A stretch of 64,000 nucleotides of DNA from Patescibacteria group bacterium UBA6805 (GCA_002452735.1 DKFD01000009.1:1-64000), one strand, 5' to 3'. Counted from the stretch's first letter, positions 39,776-48,446 are shown. A program made the numbers and translations. The notes: a model not told the origin generated them from the letters alone.

Positions 39776-40699
39776 ATGCGTAAATCATTTACTTTGATTG
39801 AGATACTGGTCGTTATCGTGATAATCGGAATCATTTCCGCTTTTATTATCGTTTCCATGGCCGGGGTTTCGGAAAAAGCCACTATTGCCAAAGGCCAGGC
39901 TTTTGCCAACTCTCTGAAGAATTCCTTGCTGTTGAACCTGGTTTCCGAATGGAAATTCGAGGGACCGACTGCAATCGACGGGACGGCCACGACAGATGAT
40001 GCCAAAGATTCCTGGGGAAGTAACAACGCAAGCTCTGTTAGCGGCAACCCCGCGGTTAAAGGCGGAACAAATTGCATTTCGGGGAAATGCATTTATTTTG
40101 ACGGTTCTGGTGACAGTTTCTCGATTCCCGACAGCAGTACTTTAGACACTATATTCGGAACAGAGAATTTTACACTAGAGGCGTGGATTTTTTCAACTCT
40201 AAACGTAAACTACCAGGGGATTATTAATAAAAGAACGAGCAATTACTATAGCGCATCTCCAGGTGGTATTTTTATTGAGAGCACCGGGAATAATTTACAA
40301 TTTGTATTGGGCACCGGAAATGAAGGCGAGACCAGTGACTTGGTATCTTATAGCATCGCCAATCTTCACGACCGTTGGCTGCATGTCGTTGGAGCGGCAG
40401 GCAATGGCTATCTCAAGCTCTATGTCAACGGGGCTTTGGTCGGTACGCCCGCAGCAATAACTAAAAATCCGCCGACAAACGATGAACCAATGACTATAGG
40501 ATCTTTCTATACCACAAACAGGTCTTTTAACGGAAGAATTGATGGGGTTAGGGTATATAATAATCCCATGCCGACATCTTTGATTAAAGAAAATTATTAT
40601 TCCGGCCTGAATAAATTATTTAAAAATAATGGGATTACTTTGAATGAGTTTAACCAAAGGGTTGCAGAATTAAAATCTAATTCAGCCGACAATGAATAA
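39776..40699 (+). CDS. LamG-headed prepilin-like protein (copy D)
   Basis: 307 residues from ATG 39776. Leader MRKS, then FTLIEILVVIVIIG with Glu5. The stem TIAKGQAFANSLKNSLLLNL leads to a LamG head: WKFEGPTAIDGTATTDD, NCISGKCIYFDGSGDSFSIP, FTLEAWIFS, DRWLHVVGAAGNGYLKLYVN, MTIGSFYT, RIDGVRVYNNPMPTSLIKEN. The first about 100 residues match copy C, the rest differ. It has a strong leaderless promoter of its own. Copy E starts inside its last 8 bases. Confidence 0.87.
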   Translation: MRKSFTLIEILVVIVIIGIISAFIIVSMAGVSEKATIAKGQAFANSLKNSLLLNLVSEWKFEGPTAIDGTATTDDAKDSWGSNNASSVSGNPAVKGGTNCISGKCIYFDGSGDSFSIPDSSTLDTIFGTENFTLEAWIFSTLNVNYQGIINKRTSNYYSASPGGIFIESTGNNLQFVLGTGNEGETSDLVSYSIANLHDRWLHVVGAAGNGYLKLYVNGALVGTPAAITKNPPTNDEPMTIGSFYTTNRSFNGRIDGVRVYNNPMPTSLIKENYYSGLNKLFKNNGITLNEFNQRVAELKSNSADNE

Positions 40700-41582
40700 A
40701 TCGTTTACTTTAATAGAGATACTGGTCGTTATCGTGATAATCGGAATCATTTCCGCTTTTATCATCGTCGGGATGAACTCTATTTCAAGCGGTGCCAATA
40801 TAGCTAAAATAAAAGTTTTCTCAAGCTCATTAAAAAATTCTTTATTAATAAACATTATGGGTGAGTGGCGGTTTGACGACGTTTCGGGAACAGAAGCAAA
40901 AGACGGCTGGAGCAATCTGAACGGAACGCTTCAAGGCTTCACGGACACCTCGGCGGGATACGGAGACAATAATGCTTCCGGATGGATGAGCCCTAAAAAT
41001 TGTATTTCGGGAACCTGCCTTAAGGTTGATACCGCTCAATATGTTTCCGTCGCCACCGCTTTTCCCGCAATAGGAGACAATAGTTTTACCATGGAAGCAT
41101 GGGCGAAAACAGACTCCGTTGATGGTGCTTCGCATTCGATTTTTAGCTTATCTGTTTCCGGAATAACAAATTGGCGAGGGATATTAAATTTTCCTCATGC
41201 TGCGACAAACAAAGCGTTAATGTATGTTAGAGCTTCTTGTTACAGATATTCTTTAAAAAATATCAATGACAACGAATGGTATCATGTTGTTGGCGTTTTT
41301 GACAGAAGTAAAACAGCCCCCGAAATGTATATTAACGGAAAATTGGATAATGGAAATTCTAGCAGCTCAGAGTGCGCTACAACAGGGACAATTCCTTCGG
41401 GGACAATAGGTTTGGCAACTAATAGCTACAAGGGGGTTATAGACGAGTTCAGAATATATAACGCGGCTGTCCCCGTCTCCCAGATCCAACAGAACTATTA
41501 TTCCGGCCTGAAAAGATTGCTGGCCAATAAAGAAATCAACAGCCAGGAAATTCAAAAAAGGTTAAGCCAATTAAAACAATAA
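40692..41582 (+). CDS. LamG-headed prepilin-like protein (copy E)
   Basis: 296 residues, in tandem with copy D and coupled by the ATGAATAA overlap. MNKS leader, FTLIEILVVIVIIGIISAFI, then a stem that departs from the others (MNSISSGANIAKIKVFSSSL). LamG head: WRFDDVSGTEAKDGWSNLNG, NCISGTCLKVDTAQYVSVAT, FTMEAWAKTDS, NEWYHVVGVFDR, PEMYINGKLDNG, VIDEFRIYNAAVPVSQIQQN. The changed stem but conserved leader and tail make it the most divergent full copy in the window. Confidence 0.87.
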   Translation: MNKSFTLIEILVVIVIIGIISAFIIVGMNSISSGANIAKIKVFSSSLKNSLLINIMGEWRFDDVSGTEAKDGWSNLNGTLQGFTDTSAGYGDNNASGWMSPKNCISGTCLKVDTAQYVSVATAFPAIGDNSFTMEAWAKTDSVDGASHSIFSLSVSGITNWRGILNFPHAATNKALMYVRASCYRYSLKNINDNEWYHVVGVFDRSKTAPEMYINGKLDNGNSSSSECATTGTIPSGTIGLATNSYKGVIDEFRIYNAAVPVSQIQQNYYSGLKRLLANKEINSQEIQKRLSQLKQ

Positions 41583-41680
41583 ATAAAAACATCGGAATAA
41601 TCTGGCTGCCTTTAAAAGGACTGGCGAACAAGAAGAAAGAGAAAAGATAAGGAATCGTTCCCTAATTTTATTTAACCCGG

Positions 41681-41696
41681 CCAGAGAGCTGGTTTT
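41681..41696 (+). terminator. Weak terminator after LamG pilins D/E
   Basis: CCAG, loop AGAG, CTGG, TTTT. The stem is short; outer AACC/GGTT could extend it with a bulge. Confidence 0.35.
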
Positions 41697-41792
41697 AAGT
41701 TTGACTTTTTAAGTTAAGATGGTCTACCGCGATACAACCTTATCGGGCCGATGCACCTGTAGCTGCTTGATTGGCAATAACCCTTTTTGCTG

Positions 41793-41821
41793 TTGATTTT
41801 TCTTCAGTTTTGAGGTAAAAT
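41793..41821 (+). promoter_or_regulatory. Promoter for pheS operon
   Basis: TTGATT at 41793-41798 and TAAAAT at 41816-41821, 17 bases apart. ATG 41835 lies 13 bases after the -10, leaving a leader of about 7 bases. Confidence 0.6.
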
Positions 41822-41834
41822 GGGCATAATAAAC

Positions 41835-42845
41835 ATGGACATAAATTCTTTAAAAGAGATAATAGAAAGGGAGTTTATGGATGTCAAAAACTCAAAGGAA
41901 CTGAGGGATTTTTCCAATAAATACCTGGGCAAAAAAGGCGAAATCAGGAAGGTTTTCGCGGAAATTAAAGACCTGGCCATGGAAGAAAAAAAGGCCATGG
42001 GCAGGGAAATAAACGAGCTCGTGGGGGAGCTGGAAAAGAAAATAGATGAGTTGCGGGAAGTTCTGCAAGAAGGCGCGGTTGAAACGGAGAAAGTCAACGT
42101 TAATCTGCCCGGAGAAAAGGTAGAGTCGGGGCATTTGCATCCTTTGACGACGGTAAGGAGGGAGATTGAAGAGATATTTCAATTGATGGGTTTTGCCGTG
42201 GTCGAGGGTTTTGAGATTGAAGACGAATGGCACAATTTCGACTCTCTGAATATTCCCGAAGGACATCCGGCCAGAGATGCTTTGTCTTTGGGCAAGACCC
42301 TTTATTTGAGAAACAAGCTTCTTTTAAGGAGCCACACTTCTCCTGCCCAGACGAGATATATGAAAAAACTGGGGGCGCCCTTGAGAATCGTCATTCCCGG
42401 CCGGGTTTTTCGCTATGAAAGAACCGACGCTTCCCACGAAACCAACTTTTATCAGATAGAAGGGCTGATGGTTGACGAGAACGTTTCTGTAGCCAACCTC
42501 AAAGGGGTTTTGGAGAGATTTCTGCAGGAATTCTTTAAGAAAAAAGTGGCCGTCAGGTTAAGACCCAGCTATTTTCCTTTTACCGAGCCCAGTTTTGAAA
42601 TTGATATAGGTTGTGCCGTTTGTTCGGGCATTGGTTGTCCGGCCTGCAAAAGAACGGGTTGGGTTGAGATACTGGGAGCGGGCATGGTTCACCCCATGGT
42701 AATCAGGAACGGGGGATTAGACCCGGAAAAATGGAACGGATTCGCCTTTGGCATGTCCATTGACCGGCTGGCGATGATGAAATACAAAATAAGCGACATC
42801 CGCTGGTTTTACAGCGGCAATCTTAAATTCTTAAAACAATTCTAA
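41835..42845 (+). CDS. pheS: Phenylalanyl-tRNA synthetase alpha subunit
   Basis: 336 residues from ATG 41835; an ATG at 41820 overlaps the -10 box and is unlikely. N-terminal coiled coil, then the class II core: HPLTTVRREIEEIFQLMGF, EIEDEWHNFDSLNIPEGHPA, LLRSHTSPAQTRYMKK, GRVFRYERTDASHETNFYQI and, at the end, GMSIDRLAMMKYKISDIR. A Cys-rich CAVCSGIGCPACKRTGW lies in the core, as in many PheS. pheT follows after 1 base. Confidence 0.95.
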   Translation: MDINSLKEIIEREFMDVKNSKELRDFSNKYLGKKGEIRKVFAEIKDLAMEEKKAMGREINELVGELEKKIDELREVLQEGAVETEKVNVNLPGEKVESGHLHPLTTVRREIEEIFQLMGFAVVEGFEIEDEWHNFDSLNIPEGHPARDALSLGKTLYLRNKLLLRSHTSPAQTRYMKKLGAPLRIVIPGRVFRYERTDASHETNFYQIEGLMVDENVSVANLKGVLERFLQEFFKKKVAVRLRPSYFPFTEPSFEIDIGCAVCSGIGCPACKRTGWVEILGAGMVHPMVIRNGGLDPEKWNGFAFGMSIDRLAMMKYKISDIRWFYSGNLKFLKQF

Positions 42846-42846
42846 A

Positions 42847-44829
42847 ATGACAATATCATATTCCTGGCTAAATTCATTTTTCAAAAAACCCCTGCCCCAG
42901 CCGGAAAAACTGGCGGAGATTTTAACCATGCATTCTTTTGAGAACGAATCGGTTGAGAAAAAGAAGAACGATTGGATTCTGAACATTGATGTTCTGCCCG
43001 ACCGGGGAGGAGACTGCTTCTCTCATTTGGGCGTGGCCAGGGAATGCGCCGCCGTTCTCAATTTGAAGATGGCTTACCCTTCAGGCAAGATTAAGGAGGG
43101 AAAGAGTAAAATCAGGGATTTTCTCAAAGTTGAGGTAAGGGACAAAAATTGCAAACGCTATTCGGCCAGAGTGATTGCCAACGTTAAAATCGGACCGTCT
43201 CCCAAGTGGGTGGCGGACAAACTCGTTAACTGCGGATTGAATCCCATTAACAACGTGGTTGATGCGGCCAATTACGTAATGCTGGAATTGGGCCAGCCAT
43301 TGCACGCTTTTGATTACGATAAAATCGAGGGCAAAAAGATTATCGTGCGAAAAGCCAAGCCCAACGAAAACATCATTTTGTTGAATGACAGCAAATGCGT
43401 GCTGGACAAGAAAACAATGATTATCGCCGACGAGAAAAGAGCTTTGGCTATTGCCGGAATCAAGGGAGGCAAAGCAGCGGAAATATCCGATAAAACCAAA
43501 ACAGTGGTTTTGGAATCAGCCAGTTTTGAACCCAAAACAATCGGCCAGACAGCCAGAAAGCTCAACCTGAGGACCGATGCTTCGGCCAGATTCGAACACA
43601 GTCTCGACCCCAATCTTACGGAGCTGGCCTTGGACAGATTAAGCCGGTTAATCGTGGAATGGGCCAGGGGAGAAGTGGTTTCGGGTATGATTGACGTTTA
43701 CAAACAAAAAGCCAAACCCAGGAAAATCAAACTGGAAATTAAATCATTAAATAAAGTTTTGGGCATTATCATTCCCCAAAGCGAGATAGTCAGTATTTTG
43801 AGCCGACTGGGAATAAGGGTTGTTTCCAAGACAAAAGGCGCTTTTCTTCTGGAAGTTCCCACTTTCAGACAGGATTTGATTATTCCGGAAAGCATAATTG
43901 AAGAAGTGGGAAGAATATACGGTTACGAAAAGGTTCCCTCAATTCTTCCTCCCATCAAAACGTATCCGGTTGAAAGAAGCGAGATCGATTTATTCGTCAA
44001 TAAATCCAGAGACGTTTTAAAAGAGCTCGGCTTTGCTGAGGTCTATAACTATTCTTTCCTGGGTGACAAGGAAAAAGAAAAATACAAATTGAAAGTGGAA
44101 GAAATCAAAAATCCTACAAGTAGCTTTTCCAAATATCTAAGGCCCGGCCTGGTTCCTCTTTTGGTTAAAAACATCGAAGAAAACCTGAAATGGTTTGAGG
44201 GCGTGAAGATTTTCGAGGTCGGGAAGGTATTTTTCGGACAAGACAGGAAGATAGGAGAGAAAATAATGCTCGCCGGAGGAATTTCTTCGAAAGAGAACAA
44301 GGAAAAGGCCTTTCTCAAATTAAAAGGAGAAATATTTTTTCTTCTGGAGCAGATGGGCATGAAAAAGATTGCTTTTGAAAAAGGAGCCAAGGATTCAATG
44401 TTCAATGATTCTTTGGAGATCGTAATCAATGGAGAAAAAGCCGGAAAAATAGGACGGGTGACTTCCGATATTTTTTGCTTTGAACTGGACTTCGATGTTT
44501 TAATGAAATACGCCAGCGAAGAAAAAGAATACCAGAAGATCTCCTATCATCCTCCGGCCGCCAGAGACATCTCCGGAACAGTTAATGAAAAGATTTCCCT
44601 TGATGATTTGAAAGAAGGGATAAAACAAGGAGGCAAGGGGCTGGTCAAGAGCCTGGAGGTTTTTGACGTTTATCAGGGGCCGGGAATCGGAAAAGGCAGA
44701 AAAAGCGTTTCATTCCACATTATTTTCCAGTCGGAAGAAAAAACTCTTGACGCGGAGACAATAGACAAAACTCAAAAAGAAATAATAAAGGTTCTTTCCG
44801 GGCAATTGGGCTGGGAAGAGAGAAAATAA
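42847..44829 (+). CDS. pheT: Phenylalanyl-tRNA synthetase beta subunit lacking tRNA-binding domain
   Basis: 660 residues against about 800 in typical bacteria. After the start (MTISYSWLNSFFKKPLPQPE) the sequence reaches the B3/B4 part (DVLPDRGGDCFSHLGVAREC) by residue 48, so the EMAP-like tRNA_bind OB domain normally inserted at about 40-150 is missing. B3/B4, B5, the catalytic-like core and the C-terminal FDX-ACB domain (PPAARDISGTVNEKISLDDL) remain. Editing depends on B3/B4, which is kept. It forms an operon with pheS and gyrB. Confidence 0.93.
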   Translation: MTISYSWLNSFFKKPLPQPEKLAEILTMHSFENESVEKKKNDWILNIDVLPDRGGDCFSHLGVARECAAVLNLKMAYPSGKIKEGKSKIRDFLKVEVRDKNCKRYSARVIANVKIGPSPKWVADKLVNCGLNPINNVVDAANYVMLELGQPLHAFDYDKIEGKKIIVRKAKPNENIILLNDSKCVLDKKTMIIADEKRALAIAGIKGGKAAEISDKTKTVVLESASFEPKTIGQTARKLNLRTDASARFEHSLDPNLTELALDRLSRLIVEWARGEVVSGMIDVYKQKAKPRKIKLEIKSLNKVLGIIIPQSEIVSILSRLGIRVVSKTKGAFLLEVPTFRQDLIIPESIIEEVGRIYGYEKVPSILPPIKTYPVERSEIDLFVNKSRDVLKELGFAEVYNYSFLGDKEKEKYKLKVEEIKNPTSSFSKYLRPGLVPLLVKNIEENLKWFEGVKIFEVGKVFFGQDRKIGEKIMLAGGISSKENKEKAFLKLKGEIFFLLEQMGMKKIAFEKGAKDSMFNDSLEIVINGEKAGKIGRVTSDIFCFELDFDVLMKYASEEKEYQKISYHPPAARDISGTVNEKISLDDLKEGIKQGGKGLVKSLEVFDVYQGPGIGKGRKSVSFHIIFQSEEKTLDAETIDKTQKEIIKVLSGQLGWEERK

Positions 44830-44831
44830 CT

Positions 44832-46751
44832 ATGGCAAAAGAAAAAGCATCATCATACAGTGCGAAAGATATTTACGTTTTGGAAGGGCTTGACCCAGTA
44901 AGAAAAAGGCCGGGCATGTACATCGGCTCAACCGGACCCCAGGGTCTGCATCATTTGGTTTACGAGGTGGTGGACAATTCTTTGGACGAGGCCCTGGGAG
45001 GATACTGTGATAAAATCGAGGTGTATTTGCTTTCGGGGAACAGGGTCAAAGTCACTGATAATGGTCGAGGCATTCCAGTGGACAGGCACGCGAAAACCAA
45101 GAAGTCGGCTCTGGAAACGATTATGACCACTCTTCACGCCGGCGGAAAGTTCGGAGGCAGCGCTTACAAAATATCGGGCGGTCTTCACGGCGTGGGCATT
45201 TCTGTTGTTTGCGCTCTTTCCAAATACATGAGAGCCGAGATTTGTCGGGACGGACATAAATACGCCCAGGAATACAAGCAAGGCAAACCGACCACCGCGG
45301 TTAAAAAAATAGGCGACTGCAAAGAAAAAGGAACGACAATTGTCTTTGAGCCCGACCCGGAAATATTCAAGGAAATCATCTTTGACAGGAAAAAACTCCT
45401 CAATCATCTAAGACAGCAGGCTTATCTCACCAAGGGAGTAAGAATAGATTTTTATGATCTGAGGGACGAAAAGAATCCTTTTGATTACCATTTCTATTTC
45501 GAGGGAGGCATCAAGTCATATTTAAAGCATCTGACAAAGAACGACGTCATTCTTCACCACAATCCTTTTTACGGCACGGGAGAAAAAGAAGAAATCGTCA
45601 TCGAATCCGCTTTTGCCTATACCGACGACTACGAAACATACGAAGAAAGCTTTACCAACAATATTTTTACCATGGAAGGAGGAGCCCATTTGACCGGGTT
45701 CAGAGCGGCCCTGACCAGATTAATCAACGATTATGCGAGAAAAGGAGGATTTCTCAAGGAAACAGAACCCAACTTGACCGGAGACGATATCCGGGAAGGA
45801 TTGACAGCCATTGTTTCCGTCAAGATAAAAGACCCGCAGTTCGAGGGACAGACCAAGTCAAAGCTGGGAAATCCCGAAGCCAGGACAGCCACGGAAACAG
45901 TGGTGGGTGAAGCTCTGGCCGATTATCTGGAAAAGTTTCCCCAGGACGCCAAGATAATCGTGGAAAAAGCGGTTTTATCTTTCAAGGCGAGAAAAGCGGC
46001 CAAAGCAGCTAAAGAAACCGTTTTGAGAAAAGGGGTTTTGGACGGATTGTCTTTGCCCGGCAAGCTGGCTGACTGCACCTCCAGAAAACCAGAAGAATCG
46101 GAACTGTACATCGTCGAAGGAGAATCGGCCGGCGGTTCGAGCAGGCAGGCCAGGGACAGAAGGTTCCAGGCCATTCTCCCCATTAAGGGAAAAATTCTTA
46201 ACGTGGAAAGAGTAAGGCTGGACAAGATGCTGACGTCCCAGGAAGTCAAGTCGTTGATTATCGCTTTGGGTACGGCCATTGCCGATGATTTCCAGATGGA
46301 TAAGCTGAGATACCAGAGGATAATCATCATGTGCGACGCCGACAGCGACGGCAACCATATCAAGACCCTTTTGATGACTTTGTTCTTCAGGCACTTCAAG
46401 CCCATAATAGAGAGCGGGTATTTGTACATTGCCCAGCCTCCTTTATACAAGATACAATCGGGCAAAGAGATTCAATACGCTTATTCCGACGAGGATAAGG
46501 AGAAAATTCTGGTTTCTTTGAAAGACAAAAGCAAGATTAATATCCAGAGATACAAGGGTTTGGGAGAAATGAATCCCGAACAATTATGGGAAACCACCAT
46601 GGACCCGTCCAGAAGGATTCTTCTTCGGGTGGATGTTGACGATGCCAAAGAAGCGGACAATACTTTTGACATGCTCATGGGCAAAGAGGTTCTTCCCAGA
46701 AAGAGATTCATTCAGGGCTCGGCCAAGAGCGTGAGAAATCTTGATATTTAA
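44832..46751 (+). CDS. gyrB: DNA gyrase subunit B
   Basis: 639 residues, GHKL ATPase plus TOPRIM. Seen: EGLDPVRKRPGMYIGSTGPQ, VDNSLDEALGGYCD, KVTDNGRGIPVDRH, GGLHGVGISVV, then the TOPRIM VEGESAGGSSRQARDRRFQA, ILPIKGKILNVE and MCDADSDGNHI. Short C-terminal part as in gyrase. It follows pheT after 2 bases, an unusual neighbour. gyrA is not in the window, so ParE cannot be fully ruled out, but the length and TOPRIM context favour GyrB. Confidence 0.92.
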   Translation: MAKEKASSYSAKDIYVLEGLDPVRKRPGMYIGSTGPQGLHHLVYEVVDNSLDEALGGYCDKIEVYLLSGNRVKVTDNGRGIPVDRHAKTKKSALETIMTTLHAGGKFGGSAYKISGGLHGVGISVVCALSKYMRAEICRDGHKYAQEYKQGKPTTAVKKIGDCKEKGTTIVFEPDPEIFKEIIFDRKKLLNHLRQQAYLTKGVRIDFYDLRDEKNPFDYHFYFEGGIKSYLKHLTKNDVILHHNPFYGTGEKEEIVIESAFAYTDDYETYEESFTNNIFTMEGGAHLTGFRAALTRLINDYARKGGFLKETEPNLTGDDIREGLTAIVSVKIKDPQFEGQTKSKLGNPEARTATETVVGEALADYLEKFPQDAKIIVEKAVLSFKARKAAKAAKETVLRKGVLDGLSLPGKLADCTSRKPEESELYIVEGESAGGSSRQARDRRFQAILPIKGKILNVERVRLDKMLTSQEVKSLIIALGTAIADDFQMDKLRYQRIIIMCDADSDGNHIKTLLMTLFFRHFKPIIESGYLYIAQPPLYKIQSGKEIQYAYSDEDKEKILVSLKDKSKINIQRYKGLGEMNPEQLWETTMDPSRRILLRVDVDDAKEADNTFDMLMGKEVLPRKRFIQGSAKSVRNLDI

Positions 46752-46769
46752 TCTCAAAAGCGTTAAAAT
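46741..46769 (+). promoter_or_regulatory. Promoter for LamG pilin F (leaderless type)
   Basis: TTGATA at 46741-46746 (in the last gyrB codons) and TAAAAT at 46764-46769, 17 bases apart; the -10 ends 6 bases before ATG 46776. Confidence 0.7.
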
Positions 46770-46775
46770 ATTTTA

Positions 46776-47681
46776 ATGAATCAGAAATCCTTCACCCTCA
46801 TCGAAATACTGGTGGTCATTGTCATTGTCGGAATCCTTTCCGCCTTCATTATCGTTTCCATGGCCGGGGTTTCTTCCAGGGCTACTATTGCCAAGGGCCA
46901 GGCGTTTTCCAACTCAATCAAGAATTCTCTGATGATGAACCTGGTATCTGAATGGCGTCTTGATGACGCTTCCGGAACAACAATCCAGGACCAATGGGGA
47001 ACCAATCCCGGCACCTGGTACGGCTCCGGGGGAGGAGACTATACCTCTCCCTCTTGGAGAACATCCTCTGAATGCGTATCGGGAGGCTGCCTGGCTTTTG
47101 ACGGCACTGATGATTATGTTGATTGCGGGAATCCAACTTCTTTTTATCCGTCTCCAAATTTAACGATAAGTTTTTGGCTGAAGCCATCGCTTATTAAAAA
47201 TGAGATGGTTATTGGTAAGTTTAACGGCACATCTTCGGTTTCCAGCTGGACTTGGGGGGCTTGGATTTATAATACTGGTCGATTTGCTTTTGGTATCGGG
47301 AGTGGCTCTACTAATAATTTTAACGCTAATGTATATGAAATGACTGCTAATAATTGGTATCAGGCGGTTATAAGCTATAACGGCAGCAGCAGCAACATCA
47401 AATTTTACGTTAACGGCCAGTATCTTCCCGGAAAAGATATAATTATTACCGTAATTCCAAGGGTAACGAACAATTCCTACTATGTCGCCGGAGATTTGGC
47501 TACGGCTTATTTCTCCGGCTCAATAGATGATGTCAGGATATATAATGCTGCCGTTCCCGTTTCTCAAGTCCAGCAAAACTATTATATGGGCCTGAACAGG
47601 TTGTTCTTGAATAACGGCCTGGCTTTTGCCGAATACCAGGAAAGAATATTAAATTTAAGCGACAATAAAGCAAATAATTGA
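46776..47681 (+). CDS. LamG-headed prepilin-like protein (copy F)
   Basis: 301 residues. Leader MNQKS, then FTLIEILVVIVIVGILSAFI with Glu5. The stem and first part of the head are nearly identical to copy A (same DNA for 251 bases except one). The head then diverges: YVDCGNPTSFYPSPNLTISF, WLKPSLIKNEM, NNWYQAVISYNGSSSNIKFY, IDDVRIYNAAVPVSQVQQNY. Cysteine pair ECVSGGC as in the other copies. It has its own leaderless promoter and sits between gyrB and secE, unrelated genes. Presumably a surface filament subunit or minor pilin with lectin-like specificity. Confidence 0.88.
   Translation: MNQKSFTLIEILVVIVIVGILSAFIIVSMAGVSSRATIAKGQAFSNSIKNSLMMNLVSEWRLDDASGTTIQDQWGTNPGTWYGSGGGDYTSPSWRTSSECVSGGCLAFDGTDDYVDCGNPTSFYPSPNLTISFWLKPSLIKNEMVIGKFNGTSSVSSWTWGAWIYNTGRFAFGIGSGSTNNFNANVYEMTANNWYQAVISYNGSSSNIKFYVNGQYLPGKDIIITVIPRVTNNSYYVAGDLATAYFSGSIDDVRIYNAAVPVSQVQQNYYMGLNRLFLNNGLAFAEYQERILNLSDNKANN
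46827..47077 (+). repeat. Near-identical duplicate of bases 1-251
   Basis: One substitution (T at 46964, C at 138) in 251 bases. The match ends sharply in the codon after the first conserved LamG cysteine. Confidence 0.9.
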
Positions 47682-47706
47682 CATTTGGGCTTTCTTTTGC
47701 TAATCT
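47678..47706 (+). promoter_or_regulatory. Promoter for secE-nusG-rplK operon
   Basis: TTGACA at 47678-47683 and TAATCT at 47701-47706 with 17 bases between; the -10 ends 8 bases before ATG 47715. The -35 overlaps the stop of LamG pilin F. Confidence 0.65.
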
Positions 47707-47714
47707 AAACAAGT

Positions 47715-47894
47715 ATGAAACTGCCAAATCTTTTCAAGGACGCCGGTTCAGAGATTAAGAAGATAACCTGGCCGACCCGCAGAGAAACAATCAAATATAC
47801 CTTGATCGTGATAGGAATTTCCGTTGTTGTGGCCGTATTTTTAGGCGGTTTTGACGTAATTTTTGTCAGATTAATGGAAAGATTTATCTTTTAA
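47715..47894 (+). CDS. secE: Preprotein translocase subunit SecE
   Basis: 59 residues, the short single-helix SecE: an amphipathic N-terminus (LFKDAGSEIKKITWPTRRET, with the conserved KxxWP) and one membrane helix (LIVIGISVVVAVFLGGFDVI). It clamps SecY in the translocon. It lies 5 bases before nusG, the classic order. The gene is too short for many ORF finders. Confidence 0.92.
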   Translation: MKLPNLFKDAGSEIKKITWPTRRETIKYTLIVIGISVVVAVFLGGFDVIFVRLMERFIF

Positions 47895-47899
47895 GGGTT

Positions 47900-48445
47900 A
47901 TGGCCAAACAACAAGTATCAAACGAAAGAAGATGGTACGTCCTCCACACCTATTCCGGGTACGAGGACGCGGTGGCCAAAAACTTGAAGCAAAGAGTGGA
48001 GTCTTTGGGCATGGAAGACAAGATATATAATGTTCTGGTTCCCAAGGAAAAAAAGATTAAAATCAAGAATGGAAAGAAAAAAACCGTTGAAGAAAAAATA
48101 TATCCCGGATATGTTCTGGTGGAGATGATTGTGACCGACGATTCCTGGTACGTGGTGAGGAACACGCCCAACGTAACCGGCTTTGTCGGCTCCGGAACCG
48201 TTCCTTTGCCCGTTTCCATGGGAGAGATAGATTTGTTGAAAAACAAGATGGCTACAGAAGAACCCAAATATACGATTGAGTTCAGGAAAGGGGATTTGGT
48301 GAAAATAACGGACGGGCCGTTCAAGGACTCTGAAGGCAAGGTTTCGGAAATCGATAAGGAAAAAGGCAAGGTCAAGGTCATGATTAACGTGTTCGGCCGC
48401 GATACGCCGCTGGAATTGGATTCATTACAAATTAAAAAGATTTAA
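47900..48445 (+). CDS. nusG: Transcription antitermination factor NusG
   Basis: 181 residues. NGN domain ([52 protein letters not shown]) and C-terminal KOW ([20 protein letters not shown]). Couples RNA polymerase with the ribosome or Rho. The rplK ATG follows after 1 base. Confidence 0.96.
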   Translation: MAKQQVSNERRWYVLHTYSGYEDAVAKNLKQRVESLGMEDKIYNVLVPKEKKIKIKNGKKKTVEEKIYPGYVLVEMIVTDDSWYVVRNTPNVTGFVGSGTVPLPVSMGEIDLLKNKMATEEPKYTIEFRKGDLVKITDGPFKDSEGKVSEIDKEKGKVKVMINVFGRDTPLELDSLQIKKI

Positions 48446-48446
48446 C

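Larger units (their letters stand above)
41583..41834 (+). other. Non-coding stretch upstream of pheS, partly structured
   Basis: About 250 bases without a supported gene. It holds a possible terminator (CCAG 41681-41684, AGAG, CTGG 41689-41692, TTTT), then at about 41720-41790 inverted-repeat material around TACCGCG and GCCGAT/ATTGGC, followed by CCCTTTTT. TACCGCG near a Phe-tRNA synthetase gene recalls the T-box core, but the full consensus and a specifier stem are not evident. The pheS promoter (41793-41821) follows. Confidence 0.4.

Noticed and set aside
41583..41652. In-frame continuation of pilin E after its stop (23 codons), possible read-through
   Set aside because: The length is what chance would give between stops, the sequence has no family features and no read-through signal is seen.
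41701..41790. Classical T-box riboswitch before pheS
   Set aside because: Only TACCGCG resembles the core; the full AGGGTGGNACCGCG sequence, specifier stem and competing terminator are not identifiable, so it is kept only as a low-interest finding.
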